A stretch of 64,000 nucleotides of DNA from assembly GCF_000227135.1 (NCBI RefSeq), contig NC_018247.1, positions 339,055-403,054 of the forward strand, written 5' to 3'. Positions 26,318 to 36,091 of the stretch are shown here, one piece after another. The stretch is from Leishmania donovani (lineage: Eukaryota > Euglenozoa > Kinetoplastea > Trypanosomatida > Trypanosomatidae). The stretch's first letter is position 1, and each line of letters opens with the position of its first letter. The notes beneath the pieces are model-generated. The model was not told where the DNA came from. It made no database searches and was given only the letters and a program-made list of their open reading frames with translations. A program made the position numbers and the translations under genes.

Positions 26318-28126
26318 ATGCCGCGCTTTAACGGGTCCAGTGGACGAGGGAGCATCGTCTCGCTGAAGCAAAGGAAAAGGTCTCTGGCGGAGACGGTCAA
26401 TGAGCAGCTGGCTCGCTCCGCCTTCGGCGGTGGTGGTGCAGGAGGTGCGTACCGCGACGACGACGAATATGCGGACGGCGGTTTCGCGGAGGACTACGAG
26501 TTTGACGATGTCGACTCGAATGGATTCAACGGCGACGATGACGCGGAACGGGGCAGTCGTCGGCAGACCGCAGCATCTGCGGCCGAGAAGCCGACGAAAG
26601 ATGCCGCAAAGAAGCTGCCGTCCTCTGCGTCTTCGTCGCGGCTGCGTCACCGCGGCCCACTCGACGCTAGCCTCAGCGAGGGAAAGTACGCCGCGACGCC
26701 AGTGAACGTCGAGGCCGCCATGGACGACATCTTCGGCACACTCGACATGGGAGACTTGGATGCCGAAGGTGAAGAGTTTTATGACGGCGACGATATGGAT
26801 GCCGAGGAGGAGGAGGAGGAGGAGCAGGGATACGGCGAGGATGGCGACCGCAAGGAACGCGGCGGACGCGGTGTGGCGTCGAAGAACGACGCTGTCGGTC
26901 GCAAGCGCCGCCGTGCGAAGGACCTGACGGAGAAGGAGTACACAGCGTGGCTGGAGAACAAGAGCAGCAAGCAGAAGAAGGCGGGGCAGCTGCGGCGGTC
27001 AATCTCGCTTGGCGGGGGCAATAGTGGCGTCGGCGAAGCTGTGCTGGACAGCGAGGAGGCTGATATCCTCCGCCAGCTCAGCGAGCTCCGACAGACGCAG
27101 ATGAGTCTCGTGCCCGCTGGAAACGCGGCGAGCGCCGGTACCTCTAGCGCCGCCGCCGAGACGGCCTCCACGCAAACCGATGCGAAGCAGACCCGCGACG
27201 TGGTGCAGCACCTCATCATGGTCTACGGCCAGCTGTTGCGTCTGCGCGTGCTGCTCCAACCGGCGGTCACCAAAGCCATCAGCATGCCGCAGTACTACGC
27301 CCGCTCTCTTTTTGTGGATGGCGATGCCGAAGTCGATGACGCAGCGGCGGCGGCCTCCAACGGCGACGGTGCAGCGGAGGTGCAGGAGATGCGTGAGGGC
27401 GTGTCTAAGCACTACTCGGAGCTACAGGATGACGTGGAGCAAGTTCTCGCTACCCTGTACGCCGCCGCGACGGGCAGCGGACGCGATGACCGCAGCAGCA
27501 ACGTGCACGTGTCCTCCTCGGCAAGTAAGCCGAAGAAGGCGAAGACGGAAGGCGACCTGTCGGTGCCGTCGTATCGCGAGGTGGAGCGCTATCATGAGCG
27601 GGTGCTGCGGCACGCTGACACGTGCCTCGACTACTGGGGCAGGAAGCTGGTGCAGGCGAACAGCGCGAAGCTCAAAACGATCGCGCAGCCACTGCCGCAG
27701 CAGATCGCCGCCATCCTGTCTGCCAAGTCGCGCTTGCGCTCCAAGCTACAGAAGAACCGCTCGCACATGGCCATCATGGCCCACCCCGAGCACGTGCGGG
27801 CAGAAACGTCGGCGGACATCAAGGCTCAGCGTGCGCTGCACATCGCCGAGGGTGACGTCGACGACGAGATCTACGATGACGCTGACTTTCTGCGGGAGCT
27901 GGTACGCCGCGGCGGTGCGGTGGCGAGTCAGCTGGAGAAGAAGGTGAGGGAGATGCAACGGGCGCTGCTGCCGTCCCGCGAGGGTGCGCGCAAAGGCTTT
28001 CACCGGATGACGAAGGGCAAGGCCGTCAACTACGAGCCACGGCCAAAGCTGGTCGCCTTTATGGTGCCCGAGCCCCTTGACAACGCGCAGCGCAGCGATG
28101 TCGTGGTGAAGAATCTATTTCAGTAA
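26318..28126 (+). CDS. BFR2: AATF/Che-1/Bfr2-family ribosome biogenesis protein, 602 aa
   Basis: AATF/Bfr2 is a nucleolar component of the early small-subunit processome. The order of parts fits the family: a basic N-terminus, long acidic stretches (about 45-75 and 140-175), a helical middle region containing MPQYYARSLF and the REVERYHERVL segment (about 418-430), and a C-terminal TRAUB-like domain with KGKAVNYEPRPKLVAFMVPE (about 564-585). That last motif is equivalent to the family 'KGRKIRYxVHxKLxxFMAP' signature, followed by a short tail ending NLFQ. The length is typical (human 560, yeast about 530). The first ATG is at 26318; upstream residues come from repeats. The EBP2 and DDX51-like genes in the window belong to the same broad process. 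Confidence 0.9.
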   Translation: MPRFNGSSGRGSIVSLKQRKRSLAETVNEQLARSAFGGGGAGGAYRDDDEYADGGFAEDYEFDDVDSNGFNGDDDAERGSRRQTAASAAEKPTKDAAKKLPSSASSSRLRHRGPLDASLSEGKYAATPVNVEAAMDDIFGTLDMGDLDAEGEEFYDGDDMDAEEEEEEEQGYGEDGDRKERGGRGVASKNDAVGRKRRRAKDLTEKEYTAWLENKSSKQKKAGQLRRSISLGGGNSGVGEAVLDSEEADILRQLSELRQTQMSLVPAGNAASAGTSSAAAETASTQTDAKQTRDVVQHLIMVYGQLLRLRVLLQPAVTKAISMPQYYARSLFVDGDAEVDDAAAAASNGDGAAEVQEMREGVSKHYSELQDDVEQVLATLYAAATGSGRDDRSSNVHVSSSASKPKKAKTEGDLSVPSYREVERYHERVLRHADTCLDYWGRKLVQANSAKLKTIAQPLPQQIAAILSAKSRLRSKLQKNRSHMAIMAHPEHVRAETSADIKAQRALHIAEGDVDDEIYDDADFLRELVRRGGAVASQLEKKVREMQRALLPSREGARKGFHRMTKGKAVNYEPRPKLVAFMVPEPLDNAQRSDVVVKNLFQ

Positions 28127-29258
28127 AGCCGGCTTTGACGCGCGCACCCGCAAGCCAGCGTCGCGTGAAACGGCCAGCCGACAGTGCACGCGGCTCCCTC
28201 GGGAGGAGAGGTGCCGGTGGCATTCAAGCGCGTCGACAGGGCACTTTTCCGTTGTGTCGATTCGCTCTGTGTACGCGCGTGCGTCGCATCTCTTCAACTT
28301 GCCACCCCTCCCTTTGTTGGATTTCGTGTAATACCATAACCGCATATGTGTGTGTTTAGGTGTGTGCGTGTGCGTGTGCGTGTGCGTGTTCGCGCGCACG
28401 CGCGCGCATTCTACTAGCGCCGTAACGGATAGCCTTGAAGAAAACGAAAGAAAACAGCGGTGAAACTAAGCGAGCAGAGTTGTGCGCCATCACTCATAGG
28501 TGTCCTTGCGTACGGGGGCGGGTGTCAAAGAAGGGGAGTGGGTGGGTTGGTGGTAATGGTGGTGGTCGTTTTTCGTGCTTGAGCTGTGCTGTGAGTCCAC
28601 TCCTGGTCTCCTCGCACGGCCATCACCCCAGCCTCCCCTCCCACCATCACCGCTGCAGTTCCCGTCGGGCCGCTGTCTTGTCGGCATTCATGACCACATG
28701 CTCCTTCCATCCCATTCCCCTTCCTCATCCCTCCCATGAGCGCGAGCTCCATCTTGCAACTCAAGTCCCTTCAGCAGGGAGGAGCGGTGGCGCATCTCGT
28801 CCGTGATACCGTCCACTTCACACACACACACACGTGCGTCGCGTAGTGTGCAAGCGGGAGTCTACTTCTAGCCTAGAGAGCAGAGCCGCGGATCCGCGCC
28901 AACGCTCGCTAGCGCCACAGAGCGTATCGAAAGGCAGGCGAGTTACTCCCGTGTAAAGCAGGGCGCGGGCGAACCTTGAGGACGAGTGGGCGCATATACG
29001 GCGCGCACTCACTCAAGTTTGCCTCTGCTTCGTCGCCCGTCGCGCTGCAGCAGTACGCCGCAGTTGCATTGCCCTCTAACTCCAGCAACAGCAGCAGCAG
29101 CAGCGGCGGCGGCGGCGGCCACATAGAGACAAGCGTGGGAGCGGCTGGTTCACGGTTGTTGTGATTGAAGGAGTGCGCTCTCGTGCCTGCTCTTTCGCTT
29201 TTCCGTCGCGTGTGCATATCCGCACCGCTGTCTTCGCCCTGTTTTGGTGTCATCCAAC
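28127..29258. other. Spacer upstream of the 2088-residue gene
   Basis: Contains TG/CG-rich repeats at about 28345-28410, a CA repeat near 28820, a CAG/CGG compound repeat at about 29084-29120, and a pyrimidine-rich stretch at 29018-29040 with AG at 29049-29050. From about 29186 to the ATG at 29259 there is no AG. No gene supported. Confidence 0.5.
29084..29120. repeat. CAG/CGG compound trinucleotide repeat
   Basis: A run of CAG units passes directly into CGG units within the probable 5' leader of the next gene. It is coding-like in composition but lies in no supported gene. Confidence 0.6.
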
Positions 29259-32200
29259 ATGGCAGCTCGCGCGTCGCAGTCTTCCGGTGTGACGGCAGAG
29301 TTGCTCTACCGCGACGTCGTCTGGCCCGCCCTTTGGAAGGTTCTGCAGCTCACGTCGCCGCCGTCGAATTCCGCTAATGTGGGTGAAAAAGCCGGCGGTG
29401 GGGCTGCCGAGCACGTGCTCTGTGCCCGTGGCTTGCAGAGGGCTATCACGCAGGCACTTGTCCAGCTCCTCCGTACAGCCTGCGTAGACGCCGCCACATC
29501 CTCGATGAAGGGCGTTCCGTCGGGTGTGATGCAGGAAGTCGTGTCGCATCTCCTTCTTCACCCCCATGGCACTGAACAAACCACCGCTCCGCAAATCGTG
29601 CCGGAGGCGCAGATGGGGGTGTTGGACTCTGCGACAGCCTCGCCTGCCGCTGCAGCGGCTGCCGTCGAGGTGGAGCGCCTCTACCTTTTGGTGTGTGCAG
29701 CGATACAGCTGAGTGCACAGGTGAATGCCCCCCAGCTAGCGGCGGCGAAGATTGCTCCAACGGCTGCAACCGGCGCCGCCAGTGAAACGACAGCAAACAC
29801 AGCGGCGGCGCCGCAGCTGCCATGGGGCGTCGCGCAGGCTTCCAAGTCAGTGGTCGCCGGCATCTTCGCGCTATCGTCCTACGTCAACTCTTCGTCCACA
29901 TCCCTGCCGTCGCCGATGGTACTATGCCTGACTCCCAGTGTGCTGGGGCCGCCCCCCTCTCCGATGGCAACCACGACATCACAGCAGCAGCTGCAGCTGA
30001 ATGTGCAGCACCTCTGGTTCACATTTCTCTGCGTGTACCTGCAACAGCTGTCGTCTCACACGCCAAAGGACACAACTGCGTACGCGCGTTTCTTTGCCGG
30101 CTGCGGTGACGAGTGCCGCAAGCGCCTCGCAACAGCCCCGGTGCTGTCCGATGACGACGACAGCGGCGACGATGGAGCTGTTGCCGTGGGCGCGGTAATG
30201 CGCCAGTCTACCGCTGCAAATGAAACAGCCGCGCTGCAGGCGTGGTCGCACGTCTCGATCGACTTGCTCCGTGACACAATCGCTCGAACGCGGTTTCGCC
30301 GAGCCGCGCTTCTCTTCAAGTCGTTTGTGCCCCACATGCTAACACAGGCCCCAACGGTGACGTTCCTGCTCGCGGACGTCCTTAACGAGTTTGTGCGCAG
30401 TTGGACGGCCTTCATTTCGCGCATTCCAGCTGGATGCATGGCGGACGATATGGCGCGTCGACTAGCTCGCTATGATACCCGTGGCATGCTCCACGATGAC
30501 GGTCCCGCCAGGCCATCCCAGCAGTGGCAGCAGTGCGTTGACTTGCTCCGCGTCTACAGTGACCGTCTGACACGGATTCTGGGGACAGGCACCCCGCATG
30601 GTCACTTGGTCGCAACCACGCTGTGTGCTGTTCTCTCAGCGCTTTACGTGCTGCCGCACACTCGTGGCAGCTCCCCCTTCTCGAGCGCGGGGGAGGCGGG
30701 CGCCGTAGTCGCCGGCGCCGCAGTCGGCGCGCGTGGAAAACGTGATGAGGAGGCAGCTGTGCTGGAAATGGAGACCGCGCACCGGCAGCCACGCCGCCTG
30801 TCGACGTTCAGCACCGCCGGGGCAGCCGCAGCACCGTCGGTTGTTGGCGAGTCACTTATGAGCGAGGTCGAGTGGCGGCTGCGGCACTACGCGCCGCTAG
30901 GCCAGCTCCTCGCCTCCACACGTATTCTTGGGCTGCAGAAGGTTCACCTCTTCGCCGTTGCCACGGGGCAGCTGCGCGTCGGTCGTAGCGTGGCGCAGCA
31001 GGTCGAGCACACGCGGATGCTGGCGCTGGCCGCGCTATACTGTGGCGTGGCTGGGTGGGACTTGACAGTATTGATGTACCACTTCGCAGAGTGCCCACTA
31101 AACCCATTCAGCGGCCCCGAGACGCCGCCGCCAGCACTGCCGATCTCGGCGCTGGCGCGGTACACCGCTGCGGTGCAGCAGTACGTCGAGCACACCCGCG
31201 CAGAACTTATTATGGACATGCCTTTTACAGAGCTGTGCGTGCACAATGGCCACGTTGACGGGCGCGGCGGCAGGAGTAGTGGTTCGCGTTTTCGCGGCAT
31301 GCGTTGCGGCGGGGGCGTCTACGGCCAGCCACCGAAGCAGGGATCGCTGCCGCATTCATCGGCATCAGCGATTCCCTCGCGCGGCGAGCTACACACACGT
31401 CGATTTCTGCGCATTGTGCACCCCGACCCGCTGCTGCTCAACTGGCGCCTTCACCTCACCGCAACGGAGGCGCTGGTGGCCACCACAGCGGTGCCGAACG
31501 GCGCCTCCGCAGCTGCCTTTGGCGGAGGAAGCAGCAGCATTGCCGCTGCTGCGTCGAGCACCAACTCGGCTGCTGGGAATGCGAACTCGGGTAGCGCTGT
31601 CCCAGACCTACTTCTGTCGCCGTGCTGTTTGATGCGCGATATCATTGTTTCAGGGCAGTACGCGCTGGCGGCAGATGGTATGCGCTACCTCGCCAAGCCG
31701 CCAACGCCTCCTGTGGCCAGCGCAGGGGACGTCAGCACTGGCGTGCAGAGTGTGAACGTGCTCTTGCTCCCGCGCCGCGCGTACCCGCAGCACATCAGTG
31801 TTGCTTACTACGTGTCCATCCTGCTGCGTCGGTGGCTACAGCGGTGGGAAGTCGCCGAACAGGAGCAGCAGGCCGGTCAAGCCGAAGCTGCGGCATTGAT
31901 GCAGCTGCGGGATGAGTCCTTCCGCGTCCTCTCCTCTTTTCTGCCGGTCTTGTCGGTGGTGCAGAGCTACATGGCGAACCAGTCGCTGCTCGTGCGTCTC
32001 TTGACACGACTATCATGGATGTGTCGAACTACAGCTGTCGCCGCCGCCGCAACAGCAGCAGCAACACCGGCGTCGGAGGCGGCCACCACCTCTTCGAACA
32101 GCGGCGTTGCACCACCGGCTCCGAACGCAGTCTTCGCCCTGGCAGAGCGGCTGCTTTTAGCCTTCGTCATGCCATGCATTCGCGTGTTGCCGCCTGCACC

Positions 32201-35200
32201 GATGGTTTACGACGTGATGGAGGATGTGCTTCGAGTCTTTGCCCGCTCCAGTATCCCCGACGCACAGGCACATGGAGCGGTACCGTACGGCGAGAACGCG
32301 GCCATGCCGCTGCACATGTTCGACTGGCTCCAGGAGCTGCTGCCGTCGGTGAAGTTTGTGGCCGTGTACCGGACAAAGCAGCAGCTGCTGCAGCTCGAGG
32401 GGAGGCAAGGGTGGCCTCCGTCGCCGCTGGTGCACCCGCACGATGCGCTGCTGCGCAGGGAACGGGAAGCGCTACTGTCGCACTCGCTAAAGCGTCTAAA
32501 CGCTGAGAACCTCGATGAGTACCGCGCGCTGCTGCGCCCCATCTTGTATGCCGAGCCGCTGCTCGTCGCGCATCGCCTGTTCACACAAGCCGTCGGCTAC
32601 AACAACAGCTTCCTCGATATCCACACACGTCTCCTGCGCGGGTTGCCTGGGGCGGTGCTGATGCTTGTCGTGCAGCAAGGCCTCGTGCTGATGGCTCGCT
32701 ACGCGGCGGAAGAGAAGGTCACAGGTGCCAACGGGGAGTGTCGCGTGACAATCCTGGCGACCTTTGTCGCGACGCTGTGGCGCGACAACCTCGACGCGGT
32801 GGATGGTGTGTTGTTGGCGCGGCGCGTCGAGCTCGCCCTGCGCAGCAACAGTGGCGACGACATACTTCTCGGCACAGAGCTGTGCAAAGCCCTCCTCGCC
32901 GTGATGGCGCATCGCGCGCTGGAGCACGAGGAGAAGTACAACCCCGCGCAGCTGCAGGCGCTGGCCTACACGCCTTCCACGACCTCCTTGTTCGGCAGAG
33001 GTTCCATGACGTCCTTCCGAGTTCGCTACTGGAAGGATACGGCCAGCAGTGCGCAGCTGCTGCTGTCGCCGGAGGACGTGTTTGTCAGGGCTCGCCAGGC
33101 GCTGCTGACTGCCCTGCAGCAACCGTGTCTGGTGCCCATTCAGGGCGACGAAGACAGCGAGGACACTGAGGAAGAGCACGCGAGGCAGTCTGTCACTGCT
33201 GCCCGCTCGGAGGTCCGTCTCCACCTCGGGCAACAGATACTCCTGCACCTGTGCCGCCTTCAAAGCCGCATCTACGAGCTGCAGCGCGACCTCGACGGCG
33301 GCGCAGAGGTGATCCTCCTGTCCTCGGCGGGACGGTACAACACGATCAATGACATGCTGGTAGCGATTGAGGAGGTGTCGCCTCCGCCGACGGAGAGCCA
33401 GGTCCTAGAGTACCTGTGCGCCTGCGTGCGGCAAGTAGCCCTCCCTCACGTAGCGTCGCTCATCGAAACGCAGCAACGCCGCAAGTTCGAGTGGGCGTCG
33501 GCTTTTTCCAGCAACGGCGGCGCCGTGCCGTCAGATGCGGTGTACAGTGTACCGGCTCCCACCTCCTCGAGGGTGGCCGTGGCGGCTGTAGATACACCTG
33601 AGCTGCCTCCGATTGCGCAGCTCCTGCAGTACTTTACCGCCGCGCACTTCGAGTACAAGCCAGATCCCTACGACACCGCCCGATACGAGTGGCAGCAGTG
33701 CATGGAGCAGGCCCGAAGCCTGACGAATCAGTACTTGAAAGGCAACAGGTCTGCCGGAGCCGTGAGTGCACGTCGCGCCGCGTCCATCGTGACGTGGTTG
33801 GACGGCGAGGCGAAGCGCATAGATGCGGAGGAGTCCATGCACATGCACCTCTACAGCTCCTCCGCCGCCGCCCGCGCAGCGCTTCTGGAACTGATTCGGC
33901 GCGAGCTCGCTCCTCCCACGGAGCCGCTCGCCTCTGAAGCGGATGACCGTCTCGTGGAGCTGGCTGCGTCGTACCTCCTGCCCCGCGCTGTGTTGAACCT
34001 CCGTGAGGCGGCGACGGTTGCCGCCTTCTTCACGTGGCTCTTCCAGGAAGCAACTCCGACGACCGGGTCTGCGGCGACGGCGGGGCGCGGCGAAGCTGAG
34101 CAGACGCCGTGGTCGCTGCACTGTCGCGCCGTCGACCTTGCCTTGACATTTGTGACGGCGGCCTTTACCTACTTTGTGGGCTTTACGGATGGCGAGTGCA
34201 AGCGCCTCGGGTGCGTACTGCAGAGCCTCCTGCAGATACCCGCTCTCAGTGCCCATGGTCAGCAGCTGGACGCAGCGGCGCGCCTGTGGCCATCCCTGCT
34301 GAAGTGTATTCAAGCGCTGTCACCTCGCACGAAGCCTAGTGGTGGTGCGCCTGCAGCTGCCGGGGAAGGGGCCCGAGTGCTCAGCGACAAGGACGTCGCA
34401 GCAGCAGCAGTAGCCGGCACAAGCCCCACATGCGAGGCTGGGGCTGCAGCGCTCGGGGGCAGACCTGCTGTGAGCAGCGGCGGCATCCGCACTGTGAGTA
34501 CCGCCGTATTTGAAGGTTTCCTTCACTCTGCGCACGCTAGTCTCATTAACGGCAATGACGCAAGCAGCAGCGAGCGCGCCGGTCCCGCGTCCCTGCTGAA
34601 CTTGGCAATGGCGCGGGGAATCGTGGCGTCGCCGGCGCAATCGAATGAGTTGCAGCCAGCAGCCTCCACTGCTGCCGATGCTGCGGCTGGCACCCTCTCT
34701 GCCGTCCCGTTGCAGCTAGAGGCGTACCTCAGCAGGGCGATGATCCAGCTGCTCACTCACGAGCAGGACGTGCCCGCCTACGCCCACCGCAACCTCTTTC
34801 TCGTCCTTGAGCATCTTGACAAGAGCACCTTCCCTGCGACCTTGTGCGCCGTGGACTTGCTCACCCGCGCCGTCGAGCCGCACGCGTCGAAGACGAAGTC
34901 GTACTACGCCTTGGCCTCGGCGGTGCTGAAGCTGCTGCGTGCAAATCGCCGCCACCGCCGCGAGCTTCAGCACGCCATCGCGGCACTCCGTCACGGAGAC
35001 GAAGGTGTTGCCCCCGCTGCTTTGCAGGCGGCGCGGGGTGAAGACGGTAGTGCGCTGCCGCAGGTGCGTGCAGCCGCCACGGCCTGTCACGGGCGGTGGC
35101 GTCTCGACGAGCACTACATGAGGCAGCTGCTGCAGAACGAGGTGGCGGCACTGCTCGAAGATGCACAGGTACGCCATCGGGTCGACGACGGCAGTGGCGA

Positions 35201-35525
35201 GGACGAAGAATACGAGGAAGGCACCGACGACAACGAGGTGGAGAACGACGTCGCCGACGGCATAAGTTGTTCGAGCGGCGATGGGCAAGGCGATAATGAA
35301 GAGGGAGTGTGTGACGATTTGTCTGCTGCAACCACTGCACAAGATAGTGGGGAAGAGGATGAGGAGATCGACGACAGCGGAGGCGGCGAGGACGCGTCGG
35401 GCTCAGGCTCCGAAGATGATGACGAAGAAGAGCGCGACGACGGGAGCGATGAAGACGAGTCTGCTGGCAGTGGCGACGGCGATGATGCGTCGCCGGCAGC
35501 GCGCAAACGTCGCCTTGAGGAATGA
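29259..35525 (+). CDS. Very large unrecognised protein with acidic C-terminal tail, 2088 aa
   Basis: A single uninterrupted frame with steady coding composition. Most of the protein reads as helical, Leu/Ala-rich repeats broken by Ala/Ser/Gly linkers, as in HEAT-like or armadillo-like scaffolds, but I see no clear repeat period. The last 110 or so residues (from about 1978) are almost wholly Asp/Glu/Ser/Gly and end PAARKRRLEE, a short basic patch. Large helical proteins with acidic tails are common among nucleolar assembly factors (such as Mybbp1a/Pol5 or Urb1 types), but I cannot show membership of any. No membrane segments, kinase, helicase or protease motifs were found. The ATG at 29259 is the first in frame. 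Function unknown. Confidence 0.75.
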   Translation: MAARASQSSGVTAELLYRDVVWPALWKVLQLTSPPSNSANVGEKAGGGAAEHVLCARGLQRAITQALVQLLRTACVDAATSSMKGVPSGVMQEVVSHLLLHPHGTEQTTAPQIVPEAQMGVLDSATASPAAAAAAVEVERLYLLVCAAIQLSAQVNAPQLAAAKIAPTAATGAASETTANTAAAPQLPWGVAQASKSVVAGIFALSSYVNSSSTSLPSPMVLCLTPSVLGPPPSPMATTTSQQQLQLNVQHLWFTFLCVYLQQLSSHTPKDTTAYARFFAGCGDECRKRLATAPVLSDDDDSGDDGAVAVGAVMRQSTAANETAALQAWSHVSIDLLRDTIARTRFRRAALLFKSFVPHMLTQAPTVTFLLADVLNEFVRSWTAFISRIPAGCMADDMARRLARYDTRGMLHDDGPARPSQQWQQCVDLLRVYSDRLTRILGTGTPHGHLVATTLCAVLSALYVLPHTRGSSPFSSAGEAGAVVAGAAVGARGKRDEEAAVLEMETAHRQPRRLSTFSTAGAAAAPSVVGESLMSEVEWRLRHYAPLGQLLASTRILGLQKVHLFAVATGQLRVGRSVAQQVEHTRMLALAALYCGVAGWDLTVLMYHFAECPLNPFSGPETPPPALPISALARYTAAVQQYVEHTRAELIMDMPFTELCVHNGHVDGRGGRSSGSRFRGMRCGGGVYGQPPKQGSLPHSSASAIPSRGELHTRRFLRIVHPDPLLLNWRLHLTATEALVATTAVPNGASAAAFGGGSSSIAAAASSTNSAAGNANSGSAVPDLLLSPCCLMRDIIVSGQYALAADGMRYLAKPPTPPVASAGDVSTGVQSVNVLLLPRRAYPQHISVAYYVSILLRRWLQRWEVAEQEQQAGQAEAAALMQLRDESFRVLSSFLPVLSVVQSYMANQSLLVRLLTRLSWMCRTTAVAAAATAAATPASEAATTSSNSGVAPPAPNAVFALAERLLLAFVMPCIRVLPPAPMVYDVMEDVLRVFARSSIPDAQAHGAVPYGENAAMPLHMFDWLQELLPSVKFVAVYRTKQQLLQLEGRQGWPPSPLVHPHDALLRREREALLSHSLKRLNAENLDEYRALLRPILYAEPLLVAHRLFTQAVGYNNSFLDIHTRLLRGLPGAVLMLVVQQGLVLMARYAAEEKVTGANGECRVTILATFVATLWRDNLDAVDGVLLARRVELALRSNSGDDILLGTELCKALLAVMAHRALEHEEKYNPAQLQALAYTPSTTSLFGRGSMTSFRVRYWKDTASSAQLLLSPEDVFVRARQALLTALQQPCLVPIQGDEDSEDTEEEHARQSVTAARSEVRLHLGQQILLHLCRLQSRIYELQRDLDGGAEVILLSSAGRYNTINDMLVAIEEVSPPPTESQVLEYLCACVRQVALPHVASLIETQQRRKFEWASAFSSNGGAVPSDAVYSVPAPTSSRVAVAAVDTPELPPIAQLLQYFTAAHFEYKPDPYDTARYEWQQCMEQARSLTNQYLKGNRSAGAVSARRAASIVTWLDGEAKRIDAEESMHMHLYSSSAAARAALLELIRRELAPPTEPLASEADDRLVELAASYLLPRAVLNLREAATVAAFFTWLFQEATPTTGSAATAGRGEAEQTPWSLHCRAVDLALTFVTAAFTYFVGFTDGECKRLGCVLQSLLQIPALSAHGQQLDAAARLWPSLLKCIQALSPRTKPSGGAPAAAGEGARVLSDKDVAAAAVAGTSPTCEAGAAALGGRPAVSSGGIRTVSTAVFEGFLHSAHASLINGNDASSSERAGPASLLNLAMARGIVASPAQSNELQPAASTAADAAAGTLSAVPLQLEAYLSRAMIQLLTHEQDVPAYAHRNLFLVLEHLDKSTFPATLCAVDLLTRAVEPHASKTKSYYALASAVLKLLRANRRHRRELQHAIAALRHGDEGVAPAALQAARGEDGSALPQVRAAATACHGRWRLDEHYMRQLLQNEVAALLEDAQVRHRVDDGSGEDEEYEEGTDDNEVENDVADGISCSSGDGQGDNEEGVCDDLSAATTAQDSGEEDEEIDDSGGGEDASGSGSEDDDEEERDDGSDEDESAGSGDGDDASPAARKRRLEE

Positions 35526-36091
35526 TAAGGTGTGCGCGCGTGTGTGTACGTGTGCGGGCTCGTCTCGTTGTTGACATGCGGTGTATGGAATCTTGAAAAC
35601 GGCACGCGGGACTAACTAAAGCGATGCACGGCGGCAGCAAGGATAACATCAGCAGCGCAGGTTTTTTTTTCGAGCATGTCGGTGCTGCCGTAGGCACCGT
35701 CATCCGTCCTGATCCCAGCACGCGCACAAAGAGCAGTGGCAGCGCGAGGAGGTGGTGGGACGGCAGTGATAGTGCAAAGGGCAGAGAGCACATGGCAATG
35801 CCTGTGTCGATGCATGCATGGGAGTGCCGTCTTGGGTCGCCACGGTGCCCTCCGCCCTCCCCTGCCCTCCCTTCGGGCGCTGTCTCTTGATGTTTCTTTC
35901 TCCCTCTCTGTCCTTCATGCCTCACCTCTCTCCCTCGCCATGCTTCGTCATCTGCCCCTTCCGCGTGCGCATCCACAGCCTGCATTCTGCCACACGCACG
36001 CATGCATGCACATGTTACAGACACCGTCCCCCCCCACACACACACACAACACCCGCATCCCTCTTCACTCTGCGTGATCCTTCCACCGGCG
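35526..36091. other. Spacer upstream of the cyclophilin-like gene
   Basis: A pyrimidine-rich tract at about 35893-35962 with AG at 35977-35978 is a plausible acceptor (leader of about 114 nt). A C run and CA repeat lie at about 36029-36048. An 88-codon ORF from 35624 is not convincing. Confidence 0.5.

Noticed and set aside
29259..35525. Calling the 2088-residue protein Mybbp1a/Pol5 or Urb1
   Set aside because: Only size, helicity and acidic tail agree; no family motif could be shown.
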